In this document: positions 23,501 through 35,500 of the stretch, piece after piece
Layout: each line of letters starts with the position of its first letter
Position numbering within the stretch: position 1 is the stretch's first letter
Assembly (NCBI GenBank): GCA_013399015.1
Contig: VWZX01001929.1
Coordinates: forward strand, 186,001-250,000
Reading direction: 5' to 3'
Length of the DNA: 64,000 bases
From: Galbula dea
Taxonomy: Eukaryota > Chordata > Aves > Piciformes > Galbulidae
The notes under the pieces: model-generated
Told to the model about the DNA's origin: nothing
Database searches by the model: none
What the model saw: the letters and a program-made list of their open reading frames with translations, nothing else
Made by a program: the position numbers and the translations under genes

Positions 23501-26500
23501 TGGCAGATCTCAAGAGCCTTGAATTTAAAGGGAGAAAGAAAAGAGAATACAGGGAACTATGTAACATGATATTTTATTGATCACAAATGCTGCAAGAGGC
23601 TTAAAGATATTTTTCCATTAAGTTGTATTATTCATTTTCAGAGGAAAACAGCTCCTTGAATATGTACTGTCAGGTCCTCTGGTGTTAATTAAGAGGAGAG
23701 AGGAGAACCTCCATGGCCAGAGGGACAGCACAGGTATTTCAGCCTGGATTTTGCCAACCTCCACCTTTAAATCTAGTGGCAACTTTTTTTTCCAAAAGCA
23801 TTAGGGTTATCTGCTTCAAGACTTGCTTCCTGCAGGTGGAATTATGAGGTCTCCTGGTATGGAGGTCTGACTGACACTCATTCAAAATGCAAGAGTGTAG
23901 ATCTCCTCAGAGTAACCAGAATGGTTTTTGGAGGCAGAGACCTCCAAATTTTGTATCAGTGACCTCCAGAAGACAAAAGAAAAAATCTAGTATAAATATA
24001 GAAGAAGAGAGGAAACATTTCTTGCAAATGTAAAGATCCAAGGGATAAATATAAGGAGCAGTTACTGAATCTACATGTAGCTGAAAAACATGTAGTACAA
24101 TTACCAAAACTACCACATTGACTGCCCACAAGTTTGAAGCAACAGGAATCTGTGAGGGCTGGTAAGCCATAAACGATGCCATGTCTGTTTCCAGTTTGGA
24201 AGCAGAAAGCAAACTCAAGATACAGGGCATTCCTGTGAAGACAACTGTTCACCAGTGAAGACTTTCATACTTGCAAACCAAAATTATAAACACAGAGGAT
24301 ACAGCTACAGCTAAAGATGTAGGTAGGAGTTAAACTCTTCCATTCTCAAATTATTTCAGATGGGTTATTACAAAGACTTAAGAGATATGGACAATGAATT
24401 TTGGGGTAGGAGCAAGTGAATTACCAACCAAATACTTCAAGGGAACGAAGGTATGAGTAGTAATAAGTTACAAAGACAGCTGACAGCCTTTTGTTCCTCC
24501 ACTTAGAAGTTAAATTAAGTGGAGGGAATACCATACATTAAGTGGTTCTGGACGATGCAGGTTTCCCAGCTGCCAAGCTCCCTCTAGAGGAAATCAAGGA
24601 ATGTTCATACTCCTCTTTCAGTTCATTTTATAGAACATTTGCTAAACTGCACTTGAATAAAAGTGTCTTACTTTTCAAGAACAAGAACTATTTCTTCTTG
24701 ATGGGTTTGTTATTCCAAGAAATAATAAGCATGAATGTGTTCAAGTATCATGGCTTTTTGCAATTTATACAGTGCCAGGAACTGAAAATATTGGGAAACA
24801 GGGAAATTCTTAGTCCCTGTATTATTGCCTTAGAAAAGAAGACTTGTATGTGGCAAAAAGTGTTACTATATGGTATCTATGGGAAGAAGCATAATAATAT
24901 AATTAGCAGTGACAGTAAATTCAATTAAGTTGGAGCACCTCTCTTAACGAGAACAGACTGAGAGAGTTGGGATTGTTCAGTCTGCAGAGGAGAAGGCTCT
25001 GAGGAGACCTTCTTGTAGCCTTCCAGTATCTGAAGGGGGCCTACAAGAAAGCTGGGGAGGGACTTTTTAGGAGGTCAGACAGTGATAGAACCAGGGGAAA
25101 TGGGTGTAAGCTAGAGGAGGGTAGATTTAGATTAGACATTAAGAGGAAGTTCTTCACTATGAGGGTGGTTAGACAGTGGAACAGGTTGCCCAGAGAGGTT
25201 GTGGAAGCCTCATCCCTGGAAGCTTTTAAGACAAGGCTGGATGGGGCCCTGGGTAACCTGATCTAGTGGATGGTCTCCCTGCCAGGCAGGGGGGCTGGAG
25301 CTAGATGATCTTTGAGGTCCCTTCCAACCCTGACAATCCTATGATTCTAAGTTTTCTATAGTGTTGGTATCTCTCTAGTCTTCCTTAGTTTCTTACTGAA
25401 ACACATTAACATCACAGAATCACAGAATATTAGGAGTTGGAAGGGACCTCGAAAGATCATCTAGTCCAACCCCCATTTTAATGTAAGGTTAGCATGACAC
25501 ATTTTCCAACACCCTTTTCTTTCCCTTTGGTAATCATTGCACCACACTTTCCAACAGTTCATGGGTGTCTGACCTATTTTTGCTCACAGCCTATAACTTT
25601 CACAAAGCAGTGCCAGCAATGTGCTTGTACCATTTACACACTTTAGCACTTTTCTACACTGCCCATCACTGGAGATAGGTGACTGGATCTGTAATAGCAA
25701 AAACAAAAAAAAGTGTACCAAAAGAAAAAAAACAGTGCAGTTAAGGTTTTATACATAAAACATTTTATACATTTACACACACACAATACATAAGGCAAAA
25801 ACTAAGAGGGGAATCAGAGAGTTAAAAACAAATAGACCAACGTTTGCAGGCAATAATTTCTGACTTGGAACTCTTAGGCTTATTACCCAACAAGATCCCT
25901 GAGACAACTTTGTTCTGTGTGACAGTTTTAACAAAGACCAAGCCTGAAATCCTAACAAACTATCTTCCAGTGTTTCCTGCTCTTACACAGTAAAGTTTAC
26001 AAAAGCATGCAAAACAAGACAGGTTCCAGGAACAGTACTAGTTGTCTTTAGAATGTGAACCACATAAAATGCAGTATTCAATATTACATTTTAAACTGCT
26101 CCACTGGTGTAATCACTATAGCTGCATACAGAGGGGCTTCTTTTCACTAAGTCTGCTCTGCTATTAACAGCAACAAATACAAATAAATAAAATTTTGACC
26201 ATTTAACTGAAGAGGAAAACTTAAATTTCCATTTGATTCACTTTAATTTAAGCAGGGGAAGATATCTGAGACTGTCATTAACTTTATTTATTTTTTAATT
26301 TGAGAAGAGAAAGAGCAAGGTATGAAAAGGTAAAAAGGTTAAAGAAGGTGGAAACACTATACTCTGTAAAATCCCCAGACTACAAGCTGAAGTACAAAGA
26401 CAAAATACTTTTAGCTCAGCTAGTTCAGAGACTGTGACATTCTGTATATTTGAAAGCAACTTAGAACACAAAGCTAGAAAAACTCCAGTTTCAATATCTA

Positions 26501-29500
26501 ACAGTGACTAGTCCTAGATTTGGTAAAATGATTGTTGATTTCTTGCAACCACAACCTGCTGTTCAGCCAGGCCAGGCACTGCTGAGTAGATATGGTGTAG
26601 GAAAGCATCAATTGTGAATTCAGACCTTCCACATTAAAATTCCACCCCCCCCAGTTCCTGCCTTGGGAGCCGAGAGAGGAAGCTCTCAGCTCTGCAAACC
26701 AAACTTCTGCAGGTGATCGTTACCACAGAATCATTAGGGTTGGAAAGGACCCTCAAGATCATCTAGTCCAACCGATAGCCCTACACCACTCTTACCCCTA
26801 AATCATCCCCTGAAGAAACGCATCTATCCTCTTCTTAAAAACCCCCAGGGATGGGGACTCCACCACCTCCCTGGGCAGCCTATTCCAACATCTCACCACT
26901 CTTTCAGTAAAGAAATTCTTCCTAATATCTAATCTAAACCTACCCTGGCACAGCTTAAGCCCATTCCCTCTAGTCCTGTCACTAGTCACAACTCAATAGA
27001 TCTCTCCTTTGGGCAGTAGAGGGCAGTACCAGACACAAGTTACACATTCACAACGCTACAAGGTACAGACAGAAAAACCGAGGAGTTGTGTTCAGATTTT
27101 GGGGACATACCTTCTCGAGGGGACAGTGCGTGCTGTCCCTCAGAAACGGCAGTAAGTTTGGCCGATCGTATTCGGCATAGAGGCTGATCTGTTTCTCATG
27201 GTAGCGCTGGCCTTTATGGTGGTCTCTTTTGAAAAGCTTGTGCAAATACTAGGAATCAAAAACAGAGAAGAATCAGAACTCAAAACAACTTATACAGTAT
27301 TATTAATTCTCCACTAATAAAAAAAGTCTCCCTCATTTCCTCAGGAATGAGCTAACACATACCAAAATGCACAGAGATTAAGTCCTAATACAAAAGACTA
27401 ATTTGATATTTTTTCTTAAGTAGCCTCAGCACAGCAGTCTCCAAACCTAGCACCATAAAGCAGGTTTTCAGTAACACTTAAATAACTGTCCTTTAACCTT
27501 CTAGGAAACTACTGGATTTTGAATTTAAGGGAGACTATGAAGAAATATGCCAAATGAAATTTTTCAGTTATCTAGATATACTTGACCATTACAAATTACT
27601 ATAGATCAAATTTTTACCACGGTAAAGCTTCTTCCTCCCTGATGAGCACAAAAAAGCCTTGAGAATAATCATGAGGGTCACTTTTAATCAAAGGGAAGTA
27701 GGCTTCACATTTCAAAGCCAATGCATTCCTTCCATAAACTGATAGTCACTCAGTCATCTTTCCAAAGCTCCTGGGCTGCAGGATGCACGCTTCATAGAGC
27801 TGCTTCCTGTAATCAGATTTCTACACATAAACCTGCTCTCCACCAATGGATTCCCTGAGCCCCACCTGTACACAGCAGCAAGTTAAGCTTCTCTCCTGAA
27901 TACAGCCCAAGCCTGTAGTTAAAGCTACATATTCCACCAACAGTACATTTAAACCAAAGAGGTGCTTTTGGAATAGCAGTGTGGAGCCACAGCCTTACAC
28001 TGATAATTGTAATTTTCTGCACAAACAAGAACAACCCTGCAGCATATGGAAGTTCCAGCTCTGGAAAGACAAGCAGTTCACTGTTTCTGTTGCTCATCAA
28101 AATGTGCTTCAGATTTGCACCCACCACTCAACCCCATTTTTGTATAGGGAAAGAGGAGGGATACAAGCAAGAAGTAACTGACCACAGAAGACAAGCATCT
28201 GCAATGCCACAGGGAGTACCTCACGGTATGTTAAGAAGGAAAAAGTATGTGATCAAGTTCTCACAGGTCTTACTATTGTAAAAATGCTATGGTCATGTTA
28301 AAAAATGGATTAGCAAAAGTAGCTACTTTAGTTCTGGTGATTTATGACATTTCAGTGTCATGGACTTTGAGTGGGTAACACCACATCTCTAAAAGCTACG
28401 CCCAGTGAAGAGTTTATTCAGTGCAACTTGAAACAAAGAGAATATAGAAAGAATTACCACGTGCTGTAGCTCAGGCCTGTTTTCTAATTCTTCAACAACT
28501 CTGTCAATCTGAAAGAAAACAAATAAAACTCAACAGATTAGCAAATCTCTGAGGAACATCACATTGACAGGACTGAAGGAAGGACAGGTAATAAAAGCAA
28601 GCATTAGGCTGCCAGGCCATGGAACTTGTTATACTCACAGAAATTTTATCTTCATTATCCAAAAGCATGTCTACTGCTTTCTAAAGTAAGGAAAGAGAAT
28701 CCAGTTAAGGAACAGATACATACAATTTATTGACTATTATGCTTGCTCACTGATGGGTATCAGATGGCTATTACAGACCTACTCTTTCCAGCAACAGTAA
28801 TTCAGAGAGCAGTTTGCATAATGTCATTCCCCAACAGCACAGCATTACAGAACACACCACGTACTCCTCCAGAAGACTTCTCCTAAGTTTCCTCCCTAAC
28901 AGCAATCAATATTGTGCTCTTATCTTGTAGTATGCCCACTGAATCATGGGTCACTGAAAAGCACTGCCAAATGATGTAGAAATACTATTTGTCCCATTGC
29001 AAAAGGGAACTGTAGGGTGATGGTTGAATAACAAACACACAGCTCAACTTGCCTTAGATCTGGATTCCTACAAACCATCTGCTCACTGATATTGTAACAC
29101 AAGCAAATAAGACCATGCAAGCAGAGTGGCCACTAGGATTCTGCCTCCTCTTAAAAGAGCAAACTTGGCTTCACATTTAAAAAATACAAAATCAGAGATT
29201 CCTGATATGATTTAACCTATTTAATACAAAAAGATCATACTCTTTCCTCCCCACCATGTAGTTCAGAATGGGCATACCAAAGATGATCATCTTTGGTACA
29301 GATGGCTCTATATTTTAGCTCCACTGCATAAACAACCTCTGCATTGAAAAAAAAGCAGATCTTCTTGGTTTCTCCCCAAGGATCATACCAAAACTCATTT
29401 GCTGAGGTTTTATAGCCAGCTAGGAGTAAAGAAGATTGAATTCAGCCCAAAATGCACACTTCTTGATGTTTGGAATTTAGGTTAACAACCTTGCAAACTC

Positions 29501-32500
29501 TCAGAATCAGATTAATTGACTGCAGTAGAAAAAAAGTACTAAGTAGTTTAACATATGCCTCACATTAAATTCACTGTCTCCTTTCTTTGGCTGATTAGTA
29601 GCATTATTTGATTATAACTGCAGAAAGAATATAATGGTGAAAGTCTACTTGAGAACCACAACAATAATCTCAGACCTGTTACTCTTCTCAATGTGAGTGA
29701 TACTCAAATAGAAATAAAAAGGAAAAAGAAATCATCCTTAGGCCAATTATTTTGCAGTCCAGGCAAACATCATATTCTTCACCTCAGAATGTACCCAGAC
29801 ATAGCAAACACGTTCCCTGCATCAACACTACCCTTTAGCTCATTTATTTTTAATCTGCTAAAATATCTCTAGTGGAAAGTGAATATAAAATCATTAAGAT
29901 CACCATACCTCTGAATCAAAATCCATGAGCAGAACAATTTTATCTCTTATTGAACTGAAAAGATTGTGCTTGTGGATCAGCTGGAAGACGTCTTTGTGTC
30001 TTAGCGTTAGATATATTTCTAGGGCTCTGCCATAGCGCTGGTCATAAGTATACCTGATAAAAACAATGTTATAATACATCTGATCTTACCTATGTAAGTG
30101 TAAGAAAATGACCTAGGAGGGAAAATACAAATATACTCCAGCATGTAAAGCTTGTTAGGATGCTACTTGATAAGTACCTAAATTGTGATACATGTTTGTC
30201 AAAGAGAAATAAAACACCGAGCAACATTAATTTCAACTCTGTTTATTATCAGCCACTACATTTGTCTTCTGTCCTGTGGTTCTCTGCATTTTTATTTTCC
30301 CATTTTCAGATGGGAAACCACACAAAACACTAGCTTTTCTATGTTTGGAACTCTCTTCAGAGGTAAAATACATTGTTCTCTTAAAACTTTGGAGCATACT
30401 GTAACAGAGCAATAGATAGTAACTCTGCTTTCTCCAGAGAAGTAGTATCAAAAGAACATACATAGAAATCACACTAGGAAAACTGAAGAGCTTTATCCCT
30501 GTATGAAGTAGCCTAGAACCAGATCAATTGTGGCACATTTTCCAGTCACATATTTCCAGCCATGCAGTAAACCTAAGCACACTACTTTTGAAACAGGGGG
30601 TGGAAAAAGTACCATTTTATTTTCCTGTGGGTAATTCTGAAATGTACATTTCAGAAAAGAGGTTTCCTCTGACAGCATAAAGAGGCATTCTAGCTATTTG
30701 CTTTGGAAAGAAGAGTAGCAATTTCAATCTTACATTAAACTGTTTGCTTTCACACTCAGCGTACACTTCACAAACAAGGGAAAAGAATTACTAAGCTGTG
30801 CAATCAGTAGAGTGGAAAAGAGAGAAAGCCCATACACTGCAGACTGTAAAGCAGATATTTCTGTTAAGAGAGTTAGGTAAATATTTATAAACTATAGTAC
30901 AGTATGACAAGCTTACTTTCTGTAAAAGTAGCTTACAAATTGTACTCACAATTCTGCGAGCGTTCGTAGCAGAGTCCTGTTCTGGGGATCTTTCTTCAGG
31001 TGATCCACTACAGCTTGAACTATGATTGTGTTGTTGTAGAGATCTCCAGGCCACTCTTTTATCAGGGTTGCAAACCCCTAGAAGTATAAGAGATTGTAAA
31101 AGAAACAGAAAGAACTGCCTAAGGAACATTTCAAAACATCAAAGCTTCAGCTAATCCTCTGAGATGTTACCTGCTGTGCTTCACCTCTGAGCCACTTTTA
31201 ACGTGCCCACAGACATGCACAGTGCAGAACACAGATTTTCCTTCTTAGGGCAATGTTATTAAGATGCATGAAGCTGACTCTCAGGTGCTGCAGATTTTGT
31301 GCAGCACCACAACCACTTATGCTACATTAAACAAACTAAAAATAATAGCATTTAGAACAAGTAATCAATCTCATAGTGTTTGCATGCTCCAAAGAACATT
31401 CTACTTATTGTCTAAAAAACAAAACTAAACTTAATCTTTTCATCCCTGTGAAACTTGTCCCTTGGTAACCTGTTTGAATACAACAGAGAATTTGCTGTCA
31501 CTGTTCTCCATTGCTGAGGATGTTTGGCTGGCAATAACTATCACATGTGGACATGTCAGGCTGAAGTACCTCATAGTCACTCTCCAGAAATTCATGTAGG
31601 ACCATTTCATAGATGAGAGGTTTCAAAACTGGATCCCGTCTGGGCAAGTAACGACTAATTGCCTATAGGGATGAAGAACAAAGTGTCAGAAGGTGAATGA
31701 GATGGAACATCCTGGTACAATGATGATAGGGAAAAAAACCCAACTGTTGTGAAACAAAAAAACAAAACAAACCCCAAAGCTATGCACAAAAACATGGCTC
31801 TTGGTAAACACTGGAAGTGCTGTATATTAATATTTTTAAGTACTGTCCTGAAGCTATTTACTTTAGGATTGCACATGTTGGAACTGTATTACTTAACTGA
31901 CAGAATTTTCATTAGAAAGGTAAGTGGTAAGCTGTTAGTTAGAATGGGAGGAGGATCAGCCATACCACTTAGAGGTCTGAATATTTACTGCTAGTCATTT
32001 AGAAAACAAAACCCATAAAAGATCTCTCAAAAGAAGAAAGTTCTCAAGATCCATTTTGTCTAATCTTGGCCTAGGTATGGTATTATCATTCATTGGCTGA
32101 AAAACAGGTACTTCTGATTTGACTTACTGTGCTGTCACTACTACATGTTATGCAGGGTTCTGTTTTGGCACCTATTTTTACATACCCAAATGAAATCTAA
32201 TTGGAGACCACATCTCTCCATGGAAAGGGTGAAGGTGTGTGAGCTGCTGCTCTCTAGGAAGTGTTAAAGAATTGCATTCTGGCTGGCAGAAGACAAGGAC
32301 CTCCCAGAATAATTCAGCTTGTACCCTGGAATATCAGCACAGCATCTTACTAACACTATTATTCTATGCAACTAGAGGCCAAGGTTATTACTGAGTGCCA
32401 AAATAAACCCTACTGCCACCAGCTGTGTTGGGACTTTGGGGTTTGTAGCTGAAGGCCCAACACTGATGAAATTCCTCCAAACACTCAGAGATGATGCCTG

Positions 32501-35500
32501 TTGCCCACCAATAGCACATGTTGCAGCAGCCTTTTGTTACTGAAGCTGCCTGAACAGAGCAGGAGAAATAACATCTCACCACTACATTGGGTTTTTTTTT
32601 GCAGTCAGATTGCAATGACTATTCACAACAAATTCTCCTGGCATGGAGATGAAAATGACTTCCTAAGTTACTTATTTCTTTAAAGCCTTCCATCTGTAGG
32701 TGAAAAAGGAGGTAAAAATAAAAGATGACAAAAAAAAAGCATTGTTAATGACTTTGCAGAAATTAAAAGTTCACTGCTCACAGGAGAGCTCTTCTCTCTC
32801 CACTCTGTTTGAGCTTTGCCAGTCTTTGAAACACAGCACACTGCCAACATCAGCTCCCACCATCTGTCACAGAATTTAATAGCTAACTCGGGGCATGGTT
32901 TTGTCAGCTGCCCTGGGGAATCATCTCTCTAAGCCTTTTCTGACCATAAAGAAAGCAAGGTAGACATCAGCTGGAGACTCAAATGGAGAGGACATTCTCC
33001 ACCAGCTGTTTTCATTCACCCCTTCCACCTTCCTTCCTGCCACCTCCTAAATAAACTCAGCTGGATTGCTGTCTTCAGCTTCCTGATGAGGGGAAGCAGA
33101 GGGACAGGCACCAATCTCTTTACTCTTGTGGACAGTGACACGACTAGAGGAAACAGTATGAAGTTGAGTCAGAGGAGGTTCAGTTTAGCTATCAGAAAAA
33201 GGTTTTTCACCCAGCAGGTGGTCAGGCTCCAAAACAGCCTCCCCAGGGAAGTGGTTACAGCACCAAGCCTGACAGAGTTCAAGAAGCATTTGGACAACAC
33301 TCTCAAGCACACAGTGCAATTCTTGGGGTGTCCTGCCCATGGCCAGGAGCTGGACTCTGTGATCCTTGTGGGTCCCTTCCAGCTCTGAATATTCTGAGAT
33401 TCTGTGATCACAGAGGTCTTTCCCAACCACAATGATCCTATGATTCTGTGACTAGCTTTGCCTGACAGGCTTTGCTGCAACTCAATTGGTACAAGGATGA
33501 GTATACATAAGTTAGCCCATATAAAAGTTGACAAGAGATAGCCTAAAACATCTCACCAATAAATCCAAATCACAATTATTTATTCCTAAAAGGATACCTG
33601 TGAGACAAAAGAGGCTGTCTGGATAATGCTGCTCTTATGCTATGGCCACCACTGTCAGGTGAAGTCTTTCATGTGTCTAACCACTGCTGGAGGAGGAGAG
33701 GAGCAGATCATTGCAAGGCTCTAAAATCTTGAAACTGCCCTAAGAAGGTTTGCTAGAGGACATTCACTGAAGACACAAGAGACTTCAACAAGATCTTTTG
33801 GTACAAAACACTCAAAAACCCCCTAAACCCACAAGCAAACAAAGAAGACACTCTTCCCACAGGCTTTGATATTGGGGTACCATTAATTAGTCCCTCTGCA
33901 GGAAGAAAAGTTTAAATCTTTAGTTTTACTGACACCTTAAGTTATGGGCAAATCATGTTCAAGTGGAAATGTCAGATTTCAGGCAACCAGTTCCATGCAG
34001 TACAAATTCTTTAAGAAAATTCCCTTTCAAAATACACTTTATCTCCAAATCTCAAACAGAGTCACCTCATCAGGACTTAAAGCCATTATAGCCCAGTTAC
34101 ACTATTGTGTTTAATACCTGCTGGCTGGATAAACAGGCAAAAATTCCAAAGGTTGCAAGAACCCCTTCATCTAGATCTGGCTTAACTCTCTTTGTACTTG
34201 ATGATATTCAGGTCTCTTTAGGAACTTGGGAAAAGTTCTATACAATTCAAATAGTAAAATAAGAAAAGGCATGTTCTAGAATTGGTGAACCCTCTTTAGC
34301 AGTGGGGTTGGACTACATGATCTCCAGAAGTCCCTTCCAACTCCTTCCATTCTGTGATTCTGTGAGCTGCAGCTTGAAGCTGAATAATATAATGGAATGC
34401 ATCTTAGATTTTTCTAAGTCCACTTTCAAGGGGCTGAAAACAACTAACTGTTTAGAAGGGCAATAATTTAGCAGAGATGTTTTTGCAGCAAGCCTGCAAA
34501 TATTTTTATAATTTACAGTCTGCTGGATGACATAAGTGGAGACAAGAAAAACATCCATTGCAGATACTTGTATCTAAAAAAGAAAATAAACCCAAAAGGA
34601 CTAAGAAGCAGTGTATGAAAATTTCACCTGTATCTGCACTCAGTTCCTTTACTGGGTTAAAATAAAGAGATAGAAACATGAGATTTCATCTTCCAAGGTT
34701 GCAAAGAGTGCACTGAACCACTATGAACTCATAGAAAAGGCAAGGCTGTTCCTGCACTGGAGTGGCTCTAAAACAAAAGCCAAGATGTTTCTGAGAACCA
34801 TAATGCTGAAACACTTTTGCTCTTTGAACAGAATTAAACAGCTCAAAACCAGCAAGGGACTGCATGCTGTGAGATCTTAATAATGTCCTTTTAGGCTCAT
34901 TGAGTATGAATAGGAAGACACAAAATTCAGAAATAAACATGCATGTATTACCAAAGGGAGTGTGCATAATGTTCTCTACTGCTTTGGCAGTGACAGTGCT
35001 ATAGCCTTATGTCCTGGGCAATTTATTAACTGAGAACCTCACATTAAACATGTACTGTTGTGGTAGCTGGCTTCTGATGCCAGAAAACACAACAGAGGGC
35101 AGACTACTCCTCTTTCTTGCCACCATTTCTAGCACACAGCCTAGGTTTTCCCTGTTGCTTTGCAATTTAACTATTCTTTGACACCTAAAGCTGTGGCTCT
35201 GTTACAAGGGACTTGGTTTATCAGGAAAGGCTGGCACCCACAGAAGCTACTTTCTTTAAGAGTTGGGGCAGATTTTTTAGGACACACTGGAAGAGAGTGA
35301 AAAGTAAATGGCAAAGATGTATTTAACTGTCAGCACCTTTGCAAGTAAAGGTGTTAGAGATAGGGTCTTTTACTCGGGGGCTGTCAGCAAGTTAAAAATA
35401 GGTAGCTGAGTGCCTGCATATGTCATGCCTCCAACTCTGTTTTAAGGCATGTTAACATATATCCCTCAATCTGAAAGACAACTGTACAACTAGAGATCTG

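Larger units (their letters stand above)
23518..27110 (-). other. VPS41: VPS41 intron (3.6 kb)
   Basis: It contains CR1 copies at 24931-25350 (+), 25411-25476 (-) and 26724-26990 (-). A short ACACAC run lies near 25776. The 128-codon open frame at 24542-24928 has no family resemblance and is rejected as a gene. Confidence 0.85.

Noticed and set aside
23907..24252. Overlapping minus-strand open frames of about 100 codons rich in cysteine and hydrophobic residues
   Set aside because: No recognisable domain; they lie within a VPS41 intron and lack splice or promoter support.
24542..24928. A 128-codon open frame on the plus strand
   Set aside because: It lies in a VPS41 intron, has low-complexity composition and no recognisable domain, and abuts a CR1 element.
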